Part shown: in pieces, positions 18,467 to 27,154 of the stretch
How positions within the stretch are numbered: position 1 is the first letter of the stretch
How the letters are laid out: the number at the start of each line of letters is the position of its first letter
Assembly: GCF_011290365.1 (NCBI RefSeq)
Contig: NZ_CP049786.1
Location: forward strand, 1,240,001-1,304,000
Direction of reading: 5' to 3'
DNA: 64,000 bases
Source of the DNA: Leclercia sp. 29361
GTDB taxonomy: Bacteria > Pseudomonadota > Gammaproteobacteria > Enterobacterales > Enterobacteriaceae
Made by a program: the position numbers and the translations under genes
Notes under the pieces: generated by a model
What the model saw: only the letters and a program-made list of their open reading frames with translations
Told to the model about the DNA's origin: nothing
Database searches by the model: none

Positions 18467-19074
18467 CACGGCGCCTCCTGTTTCAGTTCCAGCGCTGCCG
18501 CCTCATTCGCTTTGCCGCCCGTCAGGATAGTGGCGAACAGGACAGTGGCATTTTTGCCGTTCCAGCTCTCATCCACTTTCGGCAGATGCTTCACCGCCTC
18601 GCGGTTTAACGCCCGGGAGAGCTGGGCGTACTGCACCTGATTGGTAAATTCATCGAAGCGGAACCCGGCGGCATCGCGCAGGGCATTGCCGCGCATCACC
18701 GGCCCGGTCTGGATCTGAAGCGGCTGGCCATTCACCGTCATCACCAGTATCTGCTCGTTGGCACTGCTCGCCTCCACGCGCTCCACTTTGCCGCTGAGGC
18801 GCACAAAGACGCTCTGCGGTTTGTCAGAGGGGCTCTTCAGCTGGGTGGAGAGGGCGCTGGCGTCCAGGGCATGATTTTTGGCGGCGTCGAGGATCCGCGG
18901 CTGCCAGGTTTGTTGCGCGATCTGCTGTGGGGTCTGGTTGTCAAAGCTCGCTTTGGCGTTGGGATCGGCAGGCATGATTGGCTTGCCGTTCTCATCCAGA
19001 TCCACCACCGTGCAGGCCGTCAGCAACAGGGCGGCTGCGCCTGTCAGCGCGGCGCCCCATTGTGTTAACCGCAT
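18466..19074 (-). CDS. DUF2291 family lipoprotein linked to the sugar importer
   Basis: A 202-aa protein with a lipoprotein signal (TGAAALLLTAC, cysteine at residue 21), so it should be anchored to a membrane facing the periplasm. The mature part shows the DUF2291 features, among them FVRLSGKVERVEASSANEQI and LNREAVKHLPKVDESWNGK. DUF2291 genes repeatedly accompany ribose-type ABC importers, but the role of the protein is not established. It lies between the binding protein (11-base gap) and the ATPase (overlap), in one operon. Confidence 0.88.
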   Translation of the reverse strand: MRLTQWGAALTGAAALLLTACTVVDLDENGKPIMPADPNAKASFDNQTPQQIAQQTWQPRILDAAKNHALDASALSTQLKSPSDKPQSVFVRLSGKVERVEASSANEQILVMTVNGQPLQIQTGPVMRGNALRDAAGFRFDEFTNQVQYAQLSRALNREAVKHLPKVDESWNGKNATVLFATILTGGKANEAAALELKQEAP

Positions 19075-19085
19075 ACTGCCTCCGC

Positions 19086-20108
<1,023 letters not shown>

Positions 20109-20162
20109 CGGTTTAGGCAGCTAATTTGTTTAAAAGGAGAAAAGGATCACGATCCTGAGCAA

Positions 20163-20807
20163 TTAAGCAGCACAGATCAGGGTCACTACCATCGCGTCGT
20201 GTTGACACCAGTGCGCGGTAACTGCCTGATTTTGTGCAAAGGGCGGGAGAGGTTGGGTAAGGGTTAAGGTCAGAGTGTGGGCGGTAAGCGACGTGATGCG
20301 CGCGCAGTCGAAGCCCATCCACGTCTGCACCTGAGGGAACAGGGCTTTGAACAGGCTCTCTTTGGCGCTGAAGACGAGGGTAAAGGCCAGATCGAAGGGG
20401 AGATGACTCGCGACCAGGAGTTGAGCTTCCTGCGCATTAATCACGCCGTCCTGAATTTCACGGGCTTCGATTTCGTCAATGATGGCTTCACAATCGATGC
20501 CTACAAGGCTGTTTTCCCGGCAGATCGCCACGGCCTGATTGCCGCTGTGGGAAATGCTGCCGCTCACTCCCGTAGGCCACAGCGGTTCACCGCTGCTGCC
20601 AATGCCAGGAATAGCCTGCCGGTTCAGGGCATGAAACGCGGCGATCCGTCCTGCCAGATGGTCGGCTTTGCGCTTGCGCCCGGCGTGGCTCAGTTGTTGA
20701 TGGTGCGGCAGCCACAGAAGATCGGCCTCGGTAAAGGTCGCAGAATCGAAGGTGATGCGGTGTACGGTGTATCCGGCCAGAAGAAACGTGGAGTAAGTGG
20801 TCTGCAT
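20163..20807 (-). CDS. entD: Enterobactin synthase component D (4'-phosphopantetheinyl transferase)
   Basis: A 214-aa Sfp-type transferase that attaches the phosphopantetheine arm from CoA to EntF and EntB. The Mg2+/CoA motifs VGIDCE and FSAKESLFKALFP are present, with WLPHHQQLSHAGRKRKADHLAGRIAA near the N-terminus as in E. coli EntD. The start at 20807 (MQTTYST) fits the family; the longer frame upstream is unsupported. In E. coli entD is next to fepA; here a 4-kb toxin locus separates them. Confidence 0.93.
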   Translation of the reverse strand: MQTTYSTFLLAGYTVHRITFDSATFTEADLLWLPHHQQLSHAGRKRKADHLAGRIAAFHALNRQAIPGIGSSGEPLWPTGVSGSISHSGNQAVAICRENSLVGIDCEAIIDEIEAREIQDGVINAQEAQLLVASHLPFDLAFTLVFSAKESLFKALFPQVQTWMGFDCARITSLTAHTLTLTLTQPLPPFAQNQAVTAHWCQHDAMVVTLICAA

Positions 20808-20951
20808 ATGCTTCTCGCCGCGGAAAAAAGGAACGCCATCGTAGCACATGCGTTCCGACTGTTCCCTCTCCCCTCCGGTGAGAGTAGTGGAAGCATAATA
20901 GACCCTTTATTGAATGTTACCGATGAAAATTTCCCTTAAGAAAAATCCTTG

Positions 20952-20979
20952 TTGAGAGTGCGGTTATTGCTTGTAAAAT
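20952..20979 (+). promoter_or_regulatory. Possible promoter of the polymorphic toxin operon
   Basis: TTGAGA (20952-20957), 16 bases, TAAAAT (20974-20979), about 32 bases before a GAGGGA ribosome site and the ATG at 21018. The region is clearly less GC-rich than its surroundings. Confidence 0.5.
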
Positions 20980-21017
20980 GACCGCTGTGATTATTTTAAT
21001 AACAAGTAGAGGGACTT

Positions 21018-21512
21018 ATGAAACAGTACAACAACGATCTTACTCCGGAAATTCTGGCTAGCCTGCAAGAACCAGCGTTCACCCCTGAACAAATCGCTGA
21101 AATGCCCGAAGACGCCCGCAAAATTGTCATGGAACAACTGGCGTTACAACAACGTCCTGTCGCTGCCATTTATCGACCTGCTGTTGCAGGGAGCCTGACC
21201 CGGCAGGGTGGTATTGCTGATGAATTTGAACCCGATCCGAACAAAGGCGTAAAAGCCCTGCTCAGTAATGGTCAGTACGCCAGTGTATTGTATGAAGGCT
21301 GCACCGTTACCTACGCTGATGGCACAAAAAGCAGGATCGCCACCAGTGCAGGTCAGTCTCACACCGTGGCAGGTAAAGGAATGGGGCTGGTTGGAAGCCT
21401 TCTGGAAAACGGGGATGAAATTGTCAGCACGCCTGCTGACCGTGGATTTATTGTTAAGTATGAAGATGACCCTGTAGCGGAGGATTTTTTATCTGCCCAT
21501 GAGGTAGCGTAA
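21018..21512 (+). CDS. Uncharacterised protein encoded before a PAAR/pyocin toxin
   Basis: A 164-aa protein I cannot assign to a family. There is no signal peptide or membrane helix. Residues 1-45 are predicted helical and acidic (TPEQIAEMPEDARKIVMEQLA). The rest looks beta-rich with many glycines (VLYEGCTVTYADGTKSR, GQSHTVAGKGMGLVG), somewhat like a small carrier or spike-type domain. Its stop overlaps the ATG of the PAAR protein (TAATG), so the two are translationally coupled. It may help load or secrete the toxin; this rests on position only. Confidence 0.75.
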   Translation: MKQYNNDLTPEILASLQEPAFTPEQIAEMPEDARKIVMEQLALQQRPVAAIYRPAVAGSLTRQGGIADEFEPDPNKGVKALLSNGQYASVLYEGCTVTYADGTKSRIATSAGQSHTVAGKGMGLVGSLLENGDEIVSTPADRGFIVKYEDDPVAEDFLSAHEVA

Positions 21513-23188
21513 TGGGAAATCGTTCAGATTGCTACGGACGGGGAACGGCGCTGGAAGGTGATAAAACGACCACTGGCGCTGTATGTATTGCTTCTATGTC
21601 CAATGATACCGAGCACGGGCGTAGAGTCATGCGAGTTGGTGACAAAACGACCCGATGCCTCAAGTGCGGCGAACCTGGGGTTGTGGTTTCGGGAGAACCA
21701 CGCGATACCAATATGGGTAAAATAGCAGCGGTAGATGGTTCAATCGTGCGCTGTGCCTGCCCTTCAGGGTCTAACCGGATTATCGCACCTGCCGGGCAGT
21801 GGGTAGGGCCGGGAGAGGATCCATCGATTGCCGCACGAGCACAACTATTTGCAGAACGTAAAGCTGCTCAGGAAGCCGAAGAGAAGCGACGGGCAGAAGA
21901 GCAGGAACGTAACCGGGTTTTTGCTAAATCCTGTCTTCGTGGTGAAGGCTGTAACGATGCAGGGACGCAGCAGGAGCCTCATACCAATTTTGCTGATATG
22001 GGCTTGTTTAAGGCGGCACCAGCTACTGATGCAGCAACCGATTCAGATGCACCACAGCACGCACAGACAGCAAAGAAAAAGCCACCAGCTCCGGAGGATA
22101 TCCCAAAACCGAAGAAGCGCAGTGTCCTGTACAAATGGCTTAACGGCAACCATGAGGAAATGGAGTATCAGGCCGCTGTTGCAGCCGCAGCCAGTGCAAC
22201 CAGAGTACAGACAGCTACCGCTGGGGTTAACGTTCTTGAACAGATTGGCGGGCGCTTTGCTACCTATGGTACATGGGCGGTACGCGGGGCTGAAATCGCA
22301 ACGGCTGGTGCAGGTGCATCCGTTGCCGGTTTTTTAGTTGGCATGATGCCCGGACGACTGAACGACGGTGAACAGGATTTCATCGACCGTATGCGGCTTG
22401 CACAGATGAGTGAAGCGCCTACCCGTGTGCGCTATACATGGGAGAATGACAGCAACGGAAATCCCGTTCCGCATGGCTGGCACACCCCGCCGGGTAAAGA
22501 TATGGTGCGGGTGCGTAAAATGCAGTGGGACAGCACCCGACAGGCGTACACCTTCACCACCGAGGAAGAAAGCCCGGTAATCATCATCTGGACTCCCGAT
22601 CATTCTGGTGCTAACACTCCGACAAACACGGGTAACCAGACACCACCGAGGCTGCCGGGAACAATACTCGTTAACCCGTTACCTGATGGAACTCAGATCA
22701 CCAGTACGACAACCCCGGCACCGGATGAGAAGAATTTCGCGGATTACATTCTGATCCTTCCCGTATCAGACATCCCGCCGATTTATATCTACATTCGCAA
22801 CAATCCGGGGCAAGTCACAGGCAAGGGCCAGAAGGTTACAGGCACATGGTTAGCCGATGCGAATCAGGGCAACGGGTCGCCGATACCATCTCAGATAGCC
22901 GATAAACTGCGCGGTCGTACTTTCTCCAATTTTGATGGGTTTAGGGAAGCATTCTGGGAAGAGGTCAGTAAAGATTCTGAACTATTAAAGCAATTTATCC
23001 CTGGCAACTTAGCCCGAATGAAATATGGATTGTCGCCGCGAACAAGATTTGTAGATACAGTTGGGAAAAGGCGTTCTTTTGAAATTCACCACATCAAGCC
23101 AGTGAGCCAAGGTGGTGATCTCTATAACGTGGACAATATGGGCATCACGACACCTAAACGCCACATTGATGTTCATCGAGGGACATAG
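21512..23188 (+). CDS. PAAR / S-type pyocin domain protein with colicin E9-like HNH DNase C-terminus
   Basis: A 558-aa modular toxin. Residues 1-95 resemble a PAAR tip (GDKTTTGAVCIASM, GKIAAVDGSIVRCAC). A charged helical linker (about 110-140) and an Ala/Gly-rich stretch follow, then an S-type pyocin domain (about 290-430, RVRYTWENDSNGNPVPHGWH). The last ~130 residues form a colicin DNase domain with GRTFSNFDGFREAFWEEVSKD and the catalytic HNH block FEIHHIKPVSQGG...NVDN...TPKRHIDVHRG. All four histidines expected from colicin E9 are present. PAAR proteins usually sit on a type VI secretion spike, but no T6SS core gene is in this window. The immunity gene follows directly. Confidence 0.92.
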   Translation: MGNRSDCYGRGTALEGDKTTTGAVCIASMSNDTEHGRRVMRVGDKTTRCLKCGEPGVVVSGEPRDTNMGKIAAVDGSIVRCACPSGSNRIIAPAGQWVGPGEDPSIAARAQLFAERKAAQEAEEKRRAEEQERNRVFAKSCLRGEGCNDAGTQQEPHTNFADMGLFKAAPATDAATDSDAPQHAQTAKKKPPAPEDIPKPKKRSVLYKWLNGNHEEMEYQAAVAAAASATRVQTATAGVNVLEQIGGRFATYGTWAVRGAEIATAGAGASVAGFLVGMMPGRLNDGEQDFIDRMRLAQMSEAPTRVRYTWENDSNGNPVPHGWHTPPGKDMVRVRKMQWDSTRQAYTFTTEEESPVIIIWTPDHSGANTPTNTGNQTPPRLPGTILVNPLPDGTQITSTTTPAPDEKNFADYILILPVSDIPPIYIYIRNNPGQVTGKGQKVTGTWLADANQGNGSPIPSQIADKLRGRTFSNFDGFREAFWEEVSKDSELLKQFIPGNLARMKYGLSPRTRFVDTVGKRRSFEIHHIKPVSQGGDLYNVDNMGITTPKRHIDVHRGT

Positions 23189-23189
23189 T

Positions 23190-23438
23190 TTGAAAAATAT
23201 GAGCGAATTATCAAGAAACGATTTCATAAAGCTAATTGAAGAAATTATTAGTGCTGAAGGGGGAGAAAGTCATCAGGACGAACTTTTAGAACAGTTCATT
23301 GATTTATCGGAGCATCCATCAGGTTCTGATTTAATCTATTACCCAGAATCGTGTAAACAAGCAACCCCAGAAGCGATTGCTGATGAAGTGCAGAAATGGC
23401 GTAAAGCCAACGGTAAACCCGGCTTTCGCGGTGAGTAA
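23190..23438 (+). CDS. Colicin/pyocin DNase immunity protein (Im9-like)
   Basis: An 82-aa acidic four-helix protein with the family signature LSEHPSGSDLIYYP and the closing WRKANGKPGFRGE, as in Im2, Im8, Im9 and pyocin S immunity proteins. It should bind and block the HNH DNase encoded just upstream. I choose a TTG start at 23190, one base after the toxin stop, because GAGGGA lies six bases before it. An ATG nine bases later (23199) is the alternative but sits 15 bases from that site. A strong terminator follows. Confidence 0.93.
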   Translation: MKNMSELSRNDFIKLIEEIISAEGGESHQDELLEQFIDLSEHPSGSDLIYYPESCKQATPEAIADEVQKWRKANGKPGFRGE

Positions 23439-23446
23439 ATCACATG

Positions 23447-23580
23447 TGTGAGCAGAAAGGCTGGGCTTTATCCCAGCCTTTCTGTTGTTTGCTAATTCAC
23501 TTTATCTGCAACACAAAGTGGAATACCGAAAAAGTGCAGCGCCCTGTACAAGTAGCTTAACGGCAACCATGAAGAAATGG
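23447..23580. repeat. Direct repeat framing the silent toxin cassette, copy 1
   Basis: About 134 bp repeated at 24616-24749 (offset 1169) with scattered changes. Each copy holds the terminator hairpin, the bridge TTGTTTGCTAATTC and a piece of the parent toxin gene (matching about 22107-22165, CTGTACAA.TGGCTTAACGGC). Such repeats give homology for exchange between toxin tips. Confidence 0.85.
23454..23490 (+). terminator. Intrinsic terminator after the DNase immunity gene
   Basis: AGAAAGGCTGGG and CCCAGCCTTTCT form a perfect 12-pair stem around CTTTAT, followed by GTTGTTT. It separates the expressed toxin-immunity pair from the silent cassette downstream. Confidence 0.85.
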
Positions 23581-23597
23581 AGGGTCCGTAAAATGCA

Positions 23598-24143
23598 GTG
23601 GGACAGCACCGACAGGCGTACACCTTCACCACCGAGGAAGAAAGCCCGGTAACCATCATCTGGACTCCCGATCATTCTGGTGCTAACACTCCGACAAACA
23701 CGGGTAACCAGACACCACCGAGGCTGCCGGGAACAATACTCGTTAACCCGTTACCTGATGGAACTCAGATCACCAGTACGACAACCCCGGCACCGGATGA
23801 GAAGAATTTCGCAGATTACATTCTGATCCTTCCCGTATCAGATATCCCGCCGATTTATATCTATTTGAATGCGGATCATAAGTATCACGTGGCTCCACGA
23901 GGTACACCGCCATTACCCGCATTTCCGGATGCTAAAACGGCTAAGAAAAGAACCCCAGTAAAAGGTGGGGGAACACTACGTTCAAGTTGGAAGGATTCTA
24001 AAGGTCGTATTTTCGAGTGGGACTCACAGCACGGTACGGTTGAAATGTATGATCGATCAGGCCGAAACCATCTCGGGGAGTTTGATCCTGTATCAGGAGA
24101 GCAGACTAAGCCAGCGGATCCAACCAGAAGGGTAAAAAAATGA
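23598..24143 (+). CDS. Orphan toxin cassette: pyocin-domain remnant with colicin E3-like rRNase C-terminus
   Basis: This 181-codon frame copies the parent toxin from about 22520 to 22790, then switches to a new tip. The tip shows KGGGTLRSSW, the catalytic block FEWDSQHGTVE (Asp, His and Glu of colicin E3-type 16S rRNA nucleases) and LGEFDPVSGEQTKPADP. The upstream part is missing, and one C of the CACCCGACAG run is lost, so the frame that starts at the nearest ribosome site stops early. Only a GTG without good support opens the toxin frame. It lies after a terminator and is probably a silent tip for recombination into the full toxin, not an independently made protein. Confidence 0.8.
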   Translation: MGQHRQAYTFTTEEESPVTIIWTPDHSGANTPTNTGNQTPPRLPGTILVNPLPDGTQITSTTTPAPDEKNFADYILILPVSDIPPIYIYLNADHKYHVAPRGTPPLPAFPDAKTAKKRTPVKGGGTLRSSWKDSKGRIFEWDSQHGTVEMYDRSGRNHLGEFDPVSGEQTKPADPTRRVKK

Positions 24144-24394
24144 CAATTATTTATACTGTTGATGCATTTGATCGTGTAGATGAACTACTTGTTTTTGAGG
24201 TTGAAGTACCTAAAGAAAAACTTCCTGAAGTTAGTGAGGTTATGGAGTGGAGCGAAGAGGACTATAACGACTTTGCTGCGGGGCTTGGGGGGTGGAATCT
24301 GACCGAACAAAAAGTTAGAGCCATTGAAGGGATTTTAGGCCAAGAATTCTATCAGGAAGATCTCGACTATCAGATTTCAGGTGGCGAAGTTTGA
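24140..24394 (+). CDS. Small acidic protein, putative immunity to the E3-like rRNase tip
   Basis: An 84-aa, strongly acidic protein (VFEVEVPKEKLPEVSEVMEW, YQEDLDY). It starts in an ATGA overlap with the end of the rRNase cassette, the normal place for an immunity gene. It does not look like the classical colicin E3/cloacin immunity protein (no WFD or YFVSFDYRDG block), so it may be a different immunity family. It possibly belongs with small proteins of the DUF7683 type, but I am not sure. No membrane segment is seen, which fits a cytoplasmic inhibitor. Confidence 0.72.
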   Translation: MTIIYTVDAFDRVDELLVFEVEVPKEKLPEVSEVMEWSEEDYNDFAAGLGGWNLTEQKVRAIEGILGQEFYQEDLDYQISGGEV

Positions 24395-24594
24395 AAATGA
24401 TGGATCTTGTACACTCATGCTCTTGTTGCGGTCAGTATGAATTCCCCGAAGAGGGAAGTTATGAGATTTGCCCGGTTTGCAACTGGGAAGATGATCCTGT
24501 TCAGGCTGAAGAACCAGACTACAGAGGTGGGGCTAATGTTATGAGTTTGAACGAAGCGCGCGAAGCATTCCGGCAAGGCCGAAAATTAAGTTAG
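24391..24594 (+). CDS. CPCC-type cysteine-rich protein, putative immunity protein
   Basis: A 67-aa protein with two CxxC pairs: CSCCGQYEFPEEGSYEICPVC, followed by NWEDDP, YRGGAN and SLNEAREAF. This is the pattern of the Cys_rich_CPCC family, small zinc-ribbon-like proteins often found as immunity genes in polymorphic toxin loci. The first motif reads CSCC in place of CPCC. It overlaps the previous gene through a TTG start with AGGTGG six bases upstream; ATG at 24397 or 24400 is possible. Its cognate toxin may be lost or lie in another cassette. Confidence 0.75.
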   Translation: MKMMDLVHSCSCCGQYEFPEEGSYEICPVCNWEDDPVQAEEPDYRGGANVMSLNEAREAFRQGRKLS

Positions 24595-24615
24595 CCTGAT
24601 TTGGTGCATTTCATC

Positions 24616-24749
24616 TGTGAGCGGAATGGCTGGGTTTTGCCCCAGCCTTTCTGTTGTTTGCTAATTCGCTTTATCTGTAACACAAAGTGGAATACCGAAG
24701 AAGCGCAGTGCCCTGTACAGGTGGCTTAACAGCAACCATGAGGAAATAG
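24616..24749. repeat. Direct repeat framing the silent toxin cassette, copy 2
   Basis: Partner of the repeat at 23447. It begins with the terminator after the CPCC gene and runs into a second fragment of the parent toxin gene. Confidence 0.85.
24628..24657 (+). terminator. Intrinsic terminator after the CPCC gene
   Basis: GGCTGGG (24628-24634) and CCCAGCC (24641-24647) form the stem, followed by TTTCTGTTGTTT. It is a diverged copy of the hairpin at 23454. Confidence 0.75.
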
Positions 24750-24870
24750 AGTATCAGGCCGCTGTTGCAGCCGCAGCCAGTGCAACCAGAGTAAAGACAG
24801 TTAACGCTGGGGTTAACGTTCTTGAACAGATTGGCGGGCGCTTTGCTATCTATGGTACATGGGCGGTACG
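24693..24870 (+). pseudogene. Fragment of the PAAR/pyocin toxin gene
   Basis: These 178 bases match 22107-22284 of the intact toxin gene (alanine-rich region, GAACAGATTGGCGGGCGC) with about a dozen differences. There is no start, no tip and no immunity gene after it. The match ends abruptly at GGGCGGTACG, next to the fepA terminator. It marks the right edge of the toxin insertion and records an earlier cassette or an unequal exchange. Confidence 0.85.
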
Positions 24871-24876
24871 ACTCTC

Positions 24877-24908
24877 AAAAACGGCGACCAGGTCGCCGTT
24901 TTGCTTTT
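24877..24908. terminator. Terminator of fepA (bidirectional)
   Basis: AAAACGGCGACC-A-GGTCGCCGTTTT is a stem of about 11 pairs with A and T tracts on both sides. It lies six bases from the fepA stop codon and ends fepA on the minus strand. It can also stop any readthrough from the toxin locus. Confidence 0.85.
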
Positions 24909-24913
24909 AACTA

Positions 24914-27154
24914 TCAGAACTGCGTATTCACGCTCATATACCAGGTGCGGCCCGGTTCGTTATAGGTATATGCCCCTGCGCCATACATATAGGCCCCGGT
25001 GGTGGTATTCCCGGTAGTCTGGGCATTCCCCGCACGCCACTGGCGTTTATCGAAGACGTTATCCACACCGCCAGTCAGGCTGACGTATTTGGTCACGTCC
25101 CAGGTCGCGCTCAGGCCAACGATGCTGTACGGACTGACTTCGTCCAGCTCAGATCCGCTCGCCGGCTGGCCTTTGTAGTTGTACTTCTTCGGCTGCTGCT
25201 TGCCGTACCAGGTGAAGGTCGACTGCAGGGAGACATCCTGCTGTACCTGCCAGCTCAGGGTTGAGTTCAGCGTGTACTCCGGGATGATCGACAGACGGTC
25301 ACCGGTCTCCTTGTTCTTGCTTTGCAGCATGTACGTAATGTTGTTGGTCCAGTTGATGGTATCGCTGACCGGCACGTTCAGGGTGCCTTCCAGCCCTTCC
25401 ACCACCGCTTTCGGCACGTTTTCCCACTGGTAAATATCGGTCTGCACTTTACCGGAAGAGGTGTGACCCACCGGGGCATAGCCCGCTTCAATCTTGTCGC
25501 GATAGTCGTTACGGAACCAGGTCACGCCCGCCAGCCAGCCGTCGCGTTTCCACTCCAGGCCGATCTCTTTGTTGATGCTGGTTTCGGCTTTCAGATCCTC
25601 GTTACCCAGCATATAGCAGCCGACGCCGTCGGAGCTTGCGTAGCAACCCTGGCCCTTGCTGTAGAGCAGGTAGTTCGGGTTGGTCTGGTACAGGCTCGGG
25701 GCTTTATAGGCCCGGGCGATGCCCATCTTCAGGGTGAAGTCATCTCCCAGACCCTGGGACAGGTTCAGGGACGGGCTCCAGTTATTGCCCACGATGGAGT
25801 GATGGTCGAAGCGCAGCGCCGGGGTCAGCATGGTGCTGTCGGTCAGCTCCATGTTGTTCTCCGCGAACAGGGAGAAGATCTCCGCATCGGAGTACGGGCT
25901 GCGGCTGTCGCTTATCCCCGGAACCGCACCGCCCTGCAGGGCCTGGCCGTTGGAAGACATATCCTTCATCCGCTGCTGATCCCACTCGGCGCCCAGTGTC
26001 AGGTTCTGGTTGACGATAAAGTCGATCGGCAGGCTGATTTCGCTGTGCAGCATCACGTCGGACAGGTCGGTATCGGTGAACTTGTTGCTGTTGAACAGCC
26101 CCTCCGTACCGCCCGCGAGACCTTCGCCGAGACGAGAGTTACGGGTATGTTCGTACTGCGCCCAGTTGTTGGTGGTGATGCCGTTATCCCAGCCGCCGGT
26201 CCAGGTCAGGGCGAAGTTCTGGCGATAGAGACGGTTGGTCTCTTTGCCGTAGTTCTTCTTCACCAGCCCGTTGCTGCTGTTGTCGTTGTTGGTGTTCTGG
26301 GTATCGCCCGCGTAGAGGTTGTTCTGACGGCTGTAACCGGCTTCGAACTGCAGAGCCTGCATCGGGGCAAAGTCCCAGCGCAGCACGCCGTTGACGTCTT
26401 TATTCTCGACCCCTTCGCGTCCGGCAGGCAGGGTATCGGCATAGGCGCCGGTACGTTCAGACTGATGGCCCTGGTTGATGTCCCAGGCGTCGGCCTGGGT
26501 TTTATCCAGGTTGCCATACAGACGGAAGCTGAAATCCCCGCCCAGCGGGCCATTGAGGCTGAAGTTGGTGCGTTTGGTGGAGCCCTCTTCGTCGTGCTCA
26601 GGGGCATTCAGATAGGTGTTCCAGGAGCCATGCCACTCGTTGCTGACCTTTTTGGTGATGATGTTCACCACGCCACCCGCCGCGCCGTTACCGTATCGCG
26701 CTGCTGCCGGGCCACGGATCACTTCGATGCGCTCGATCATCTCTGGCGGCACCCAGCCGGTATCGCCGCGGGTATCACGCTCGCCGCGCCAGCCCAGACG
26801 GATAGAGTTGCGGCTGGTTACCGGCTTACCGTCAATCAGGATCAGGGTGTTTTCCGGGCCCATGCCGCGGATATCAATCTGGCGATTGTTGCCGCGCTGG
26901 CCGCTGGTGGAGTTACCGGTGAGGTTCACGCCCGGCATGGTGCGGATGATCTCAGACACATCGCGTGCTGCCGGATTTTTACGAATTTCATCGGCGGTGA
27001 TGGTCGATACGCCCGGCGCCTGCAGGTTCTGCTCGGCGGCGGTGATCACCATGGTGTCTTCGTTGCCTGCGGTTTCGGCTGCCATCGCAGGCAGGGCCAC
27101 ACCGTAAATCCCCAGATTGACCAGTAAGGCCAGTGAGTGAAGCTTATTATTCAT
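24914..27154 (-). CDS. fepA: Ferric enterobactin outer membrane receptor FepA (TonB-dependent)
   Basis: A 746-aa receptor. The signal peptide runs to about residue 25 (MNNKLHSLALLVNLG...AMA), and the TonB box DTMVI lies near residues 33-37. The plug domain carries QNLQAPGVSTITADEI, GNNRQIDIRGMGPENTLILIDGKPV and GPAAARYGNGAAGGVVNI. The barrel ends in the required C-terminal Phe (SVNTQF). It imports Fe-enterobactin across the outer membrane using TonB energy. It is transcribed away from fes from a shared Fur-controlled region. Confidence 0.97.
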   Translation of the reverse strand: MNNKLHSLALLVNLGIYGVALPAMAAETAGNEDTMVITAAEQNLQAPGVSTITADEIRKNPAARDVSEIIRTMPGVNLTGNSTSGQRGNNRQIDIRGMGPENTLILIDGKPVTSRNSIRLGWRGERDTRGDTGWVPPEMIERIEVIRGPAAARYGNGAAGGVVNIITKKVSNEWHGSWNTYLNAPEHDEEGSTKRTNFSLNGPLGGDFSFRLYGNLDKTQADAWDINQGHQSERTGAYADTLPAGREGVENKDVNGVLRWDFAPMQALQFEAGYSRQNNLYAGDTQNTNNDNSSNGLVKKNYGKETNRLYRQNFALTWTGGWDNGITTNNWAQYEHTRNSRLGEGLAGGTEGLFNSNKFTDTDLSDVMLHSEISLPIDFIVNQNLTLGAEWDQQRMKDMSSNGQALQGGAVPGISDSRSPYSDAEIFSLFAENNMELTDSTMLTPALRFDHHSIVGNNWSPSLNLSQGLGDDFTLKMGIARAYKAPSLYQTNPNYLLYSKGQGCYASSDGVGCYMLGNEDLKAETSINKEIGLEWKRDGWLAGVTWFRNDYRDKIEAGYAPVGHTSSGKVQTDIYQWENVPKAVVEGLEGTLNVPVSDTINWTNNITYMLQSKNKETGDRLSIIPEYTLNSTLSWQVQQDVSLQSTFTWYGKQQPKKYNYKGQPASGSELDEVSPYSIVGLSATWDVTKYVSLTGGVDNVFDKRQWRAGNAQTTGNTTTGAYMYGAGAYTYNEPGRTWYMSVNTQF

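Noticed and set aside
20880-20900. CCCTCTCCCCTCCGGTGAGAG near the entD start as another repeat copy
   Set aside because: Only a short part of the signature is present and no hairpin arms match the family.
23593-23652. ATG at 23593 with a GGAGGG site as start of the orphan cassette
   Set aside because: Its frame reaches a stop about 20 codons later because of the one-base loss relative to the parent gene.
20860-24910. Type VI secretion core genes around the PAAR toxin
   Set aside because: No vgrG, hcp, tss or clpV-like frame is found; only the effector locus is present.
20850-24910. Insertion sequence such as IS186, known beside hokE in E. coli
   Set aside because: No transposase frame or terminal inverted repeats are seen between hokE and fepA.
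25322-27127. 601-codon open frame opposite fepA
   Set aside because: Shadow of fepA codon bias; no domain, signal or ribosome site.
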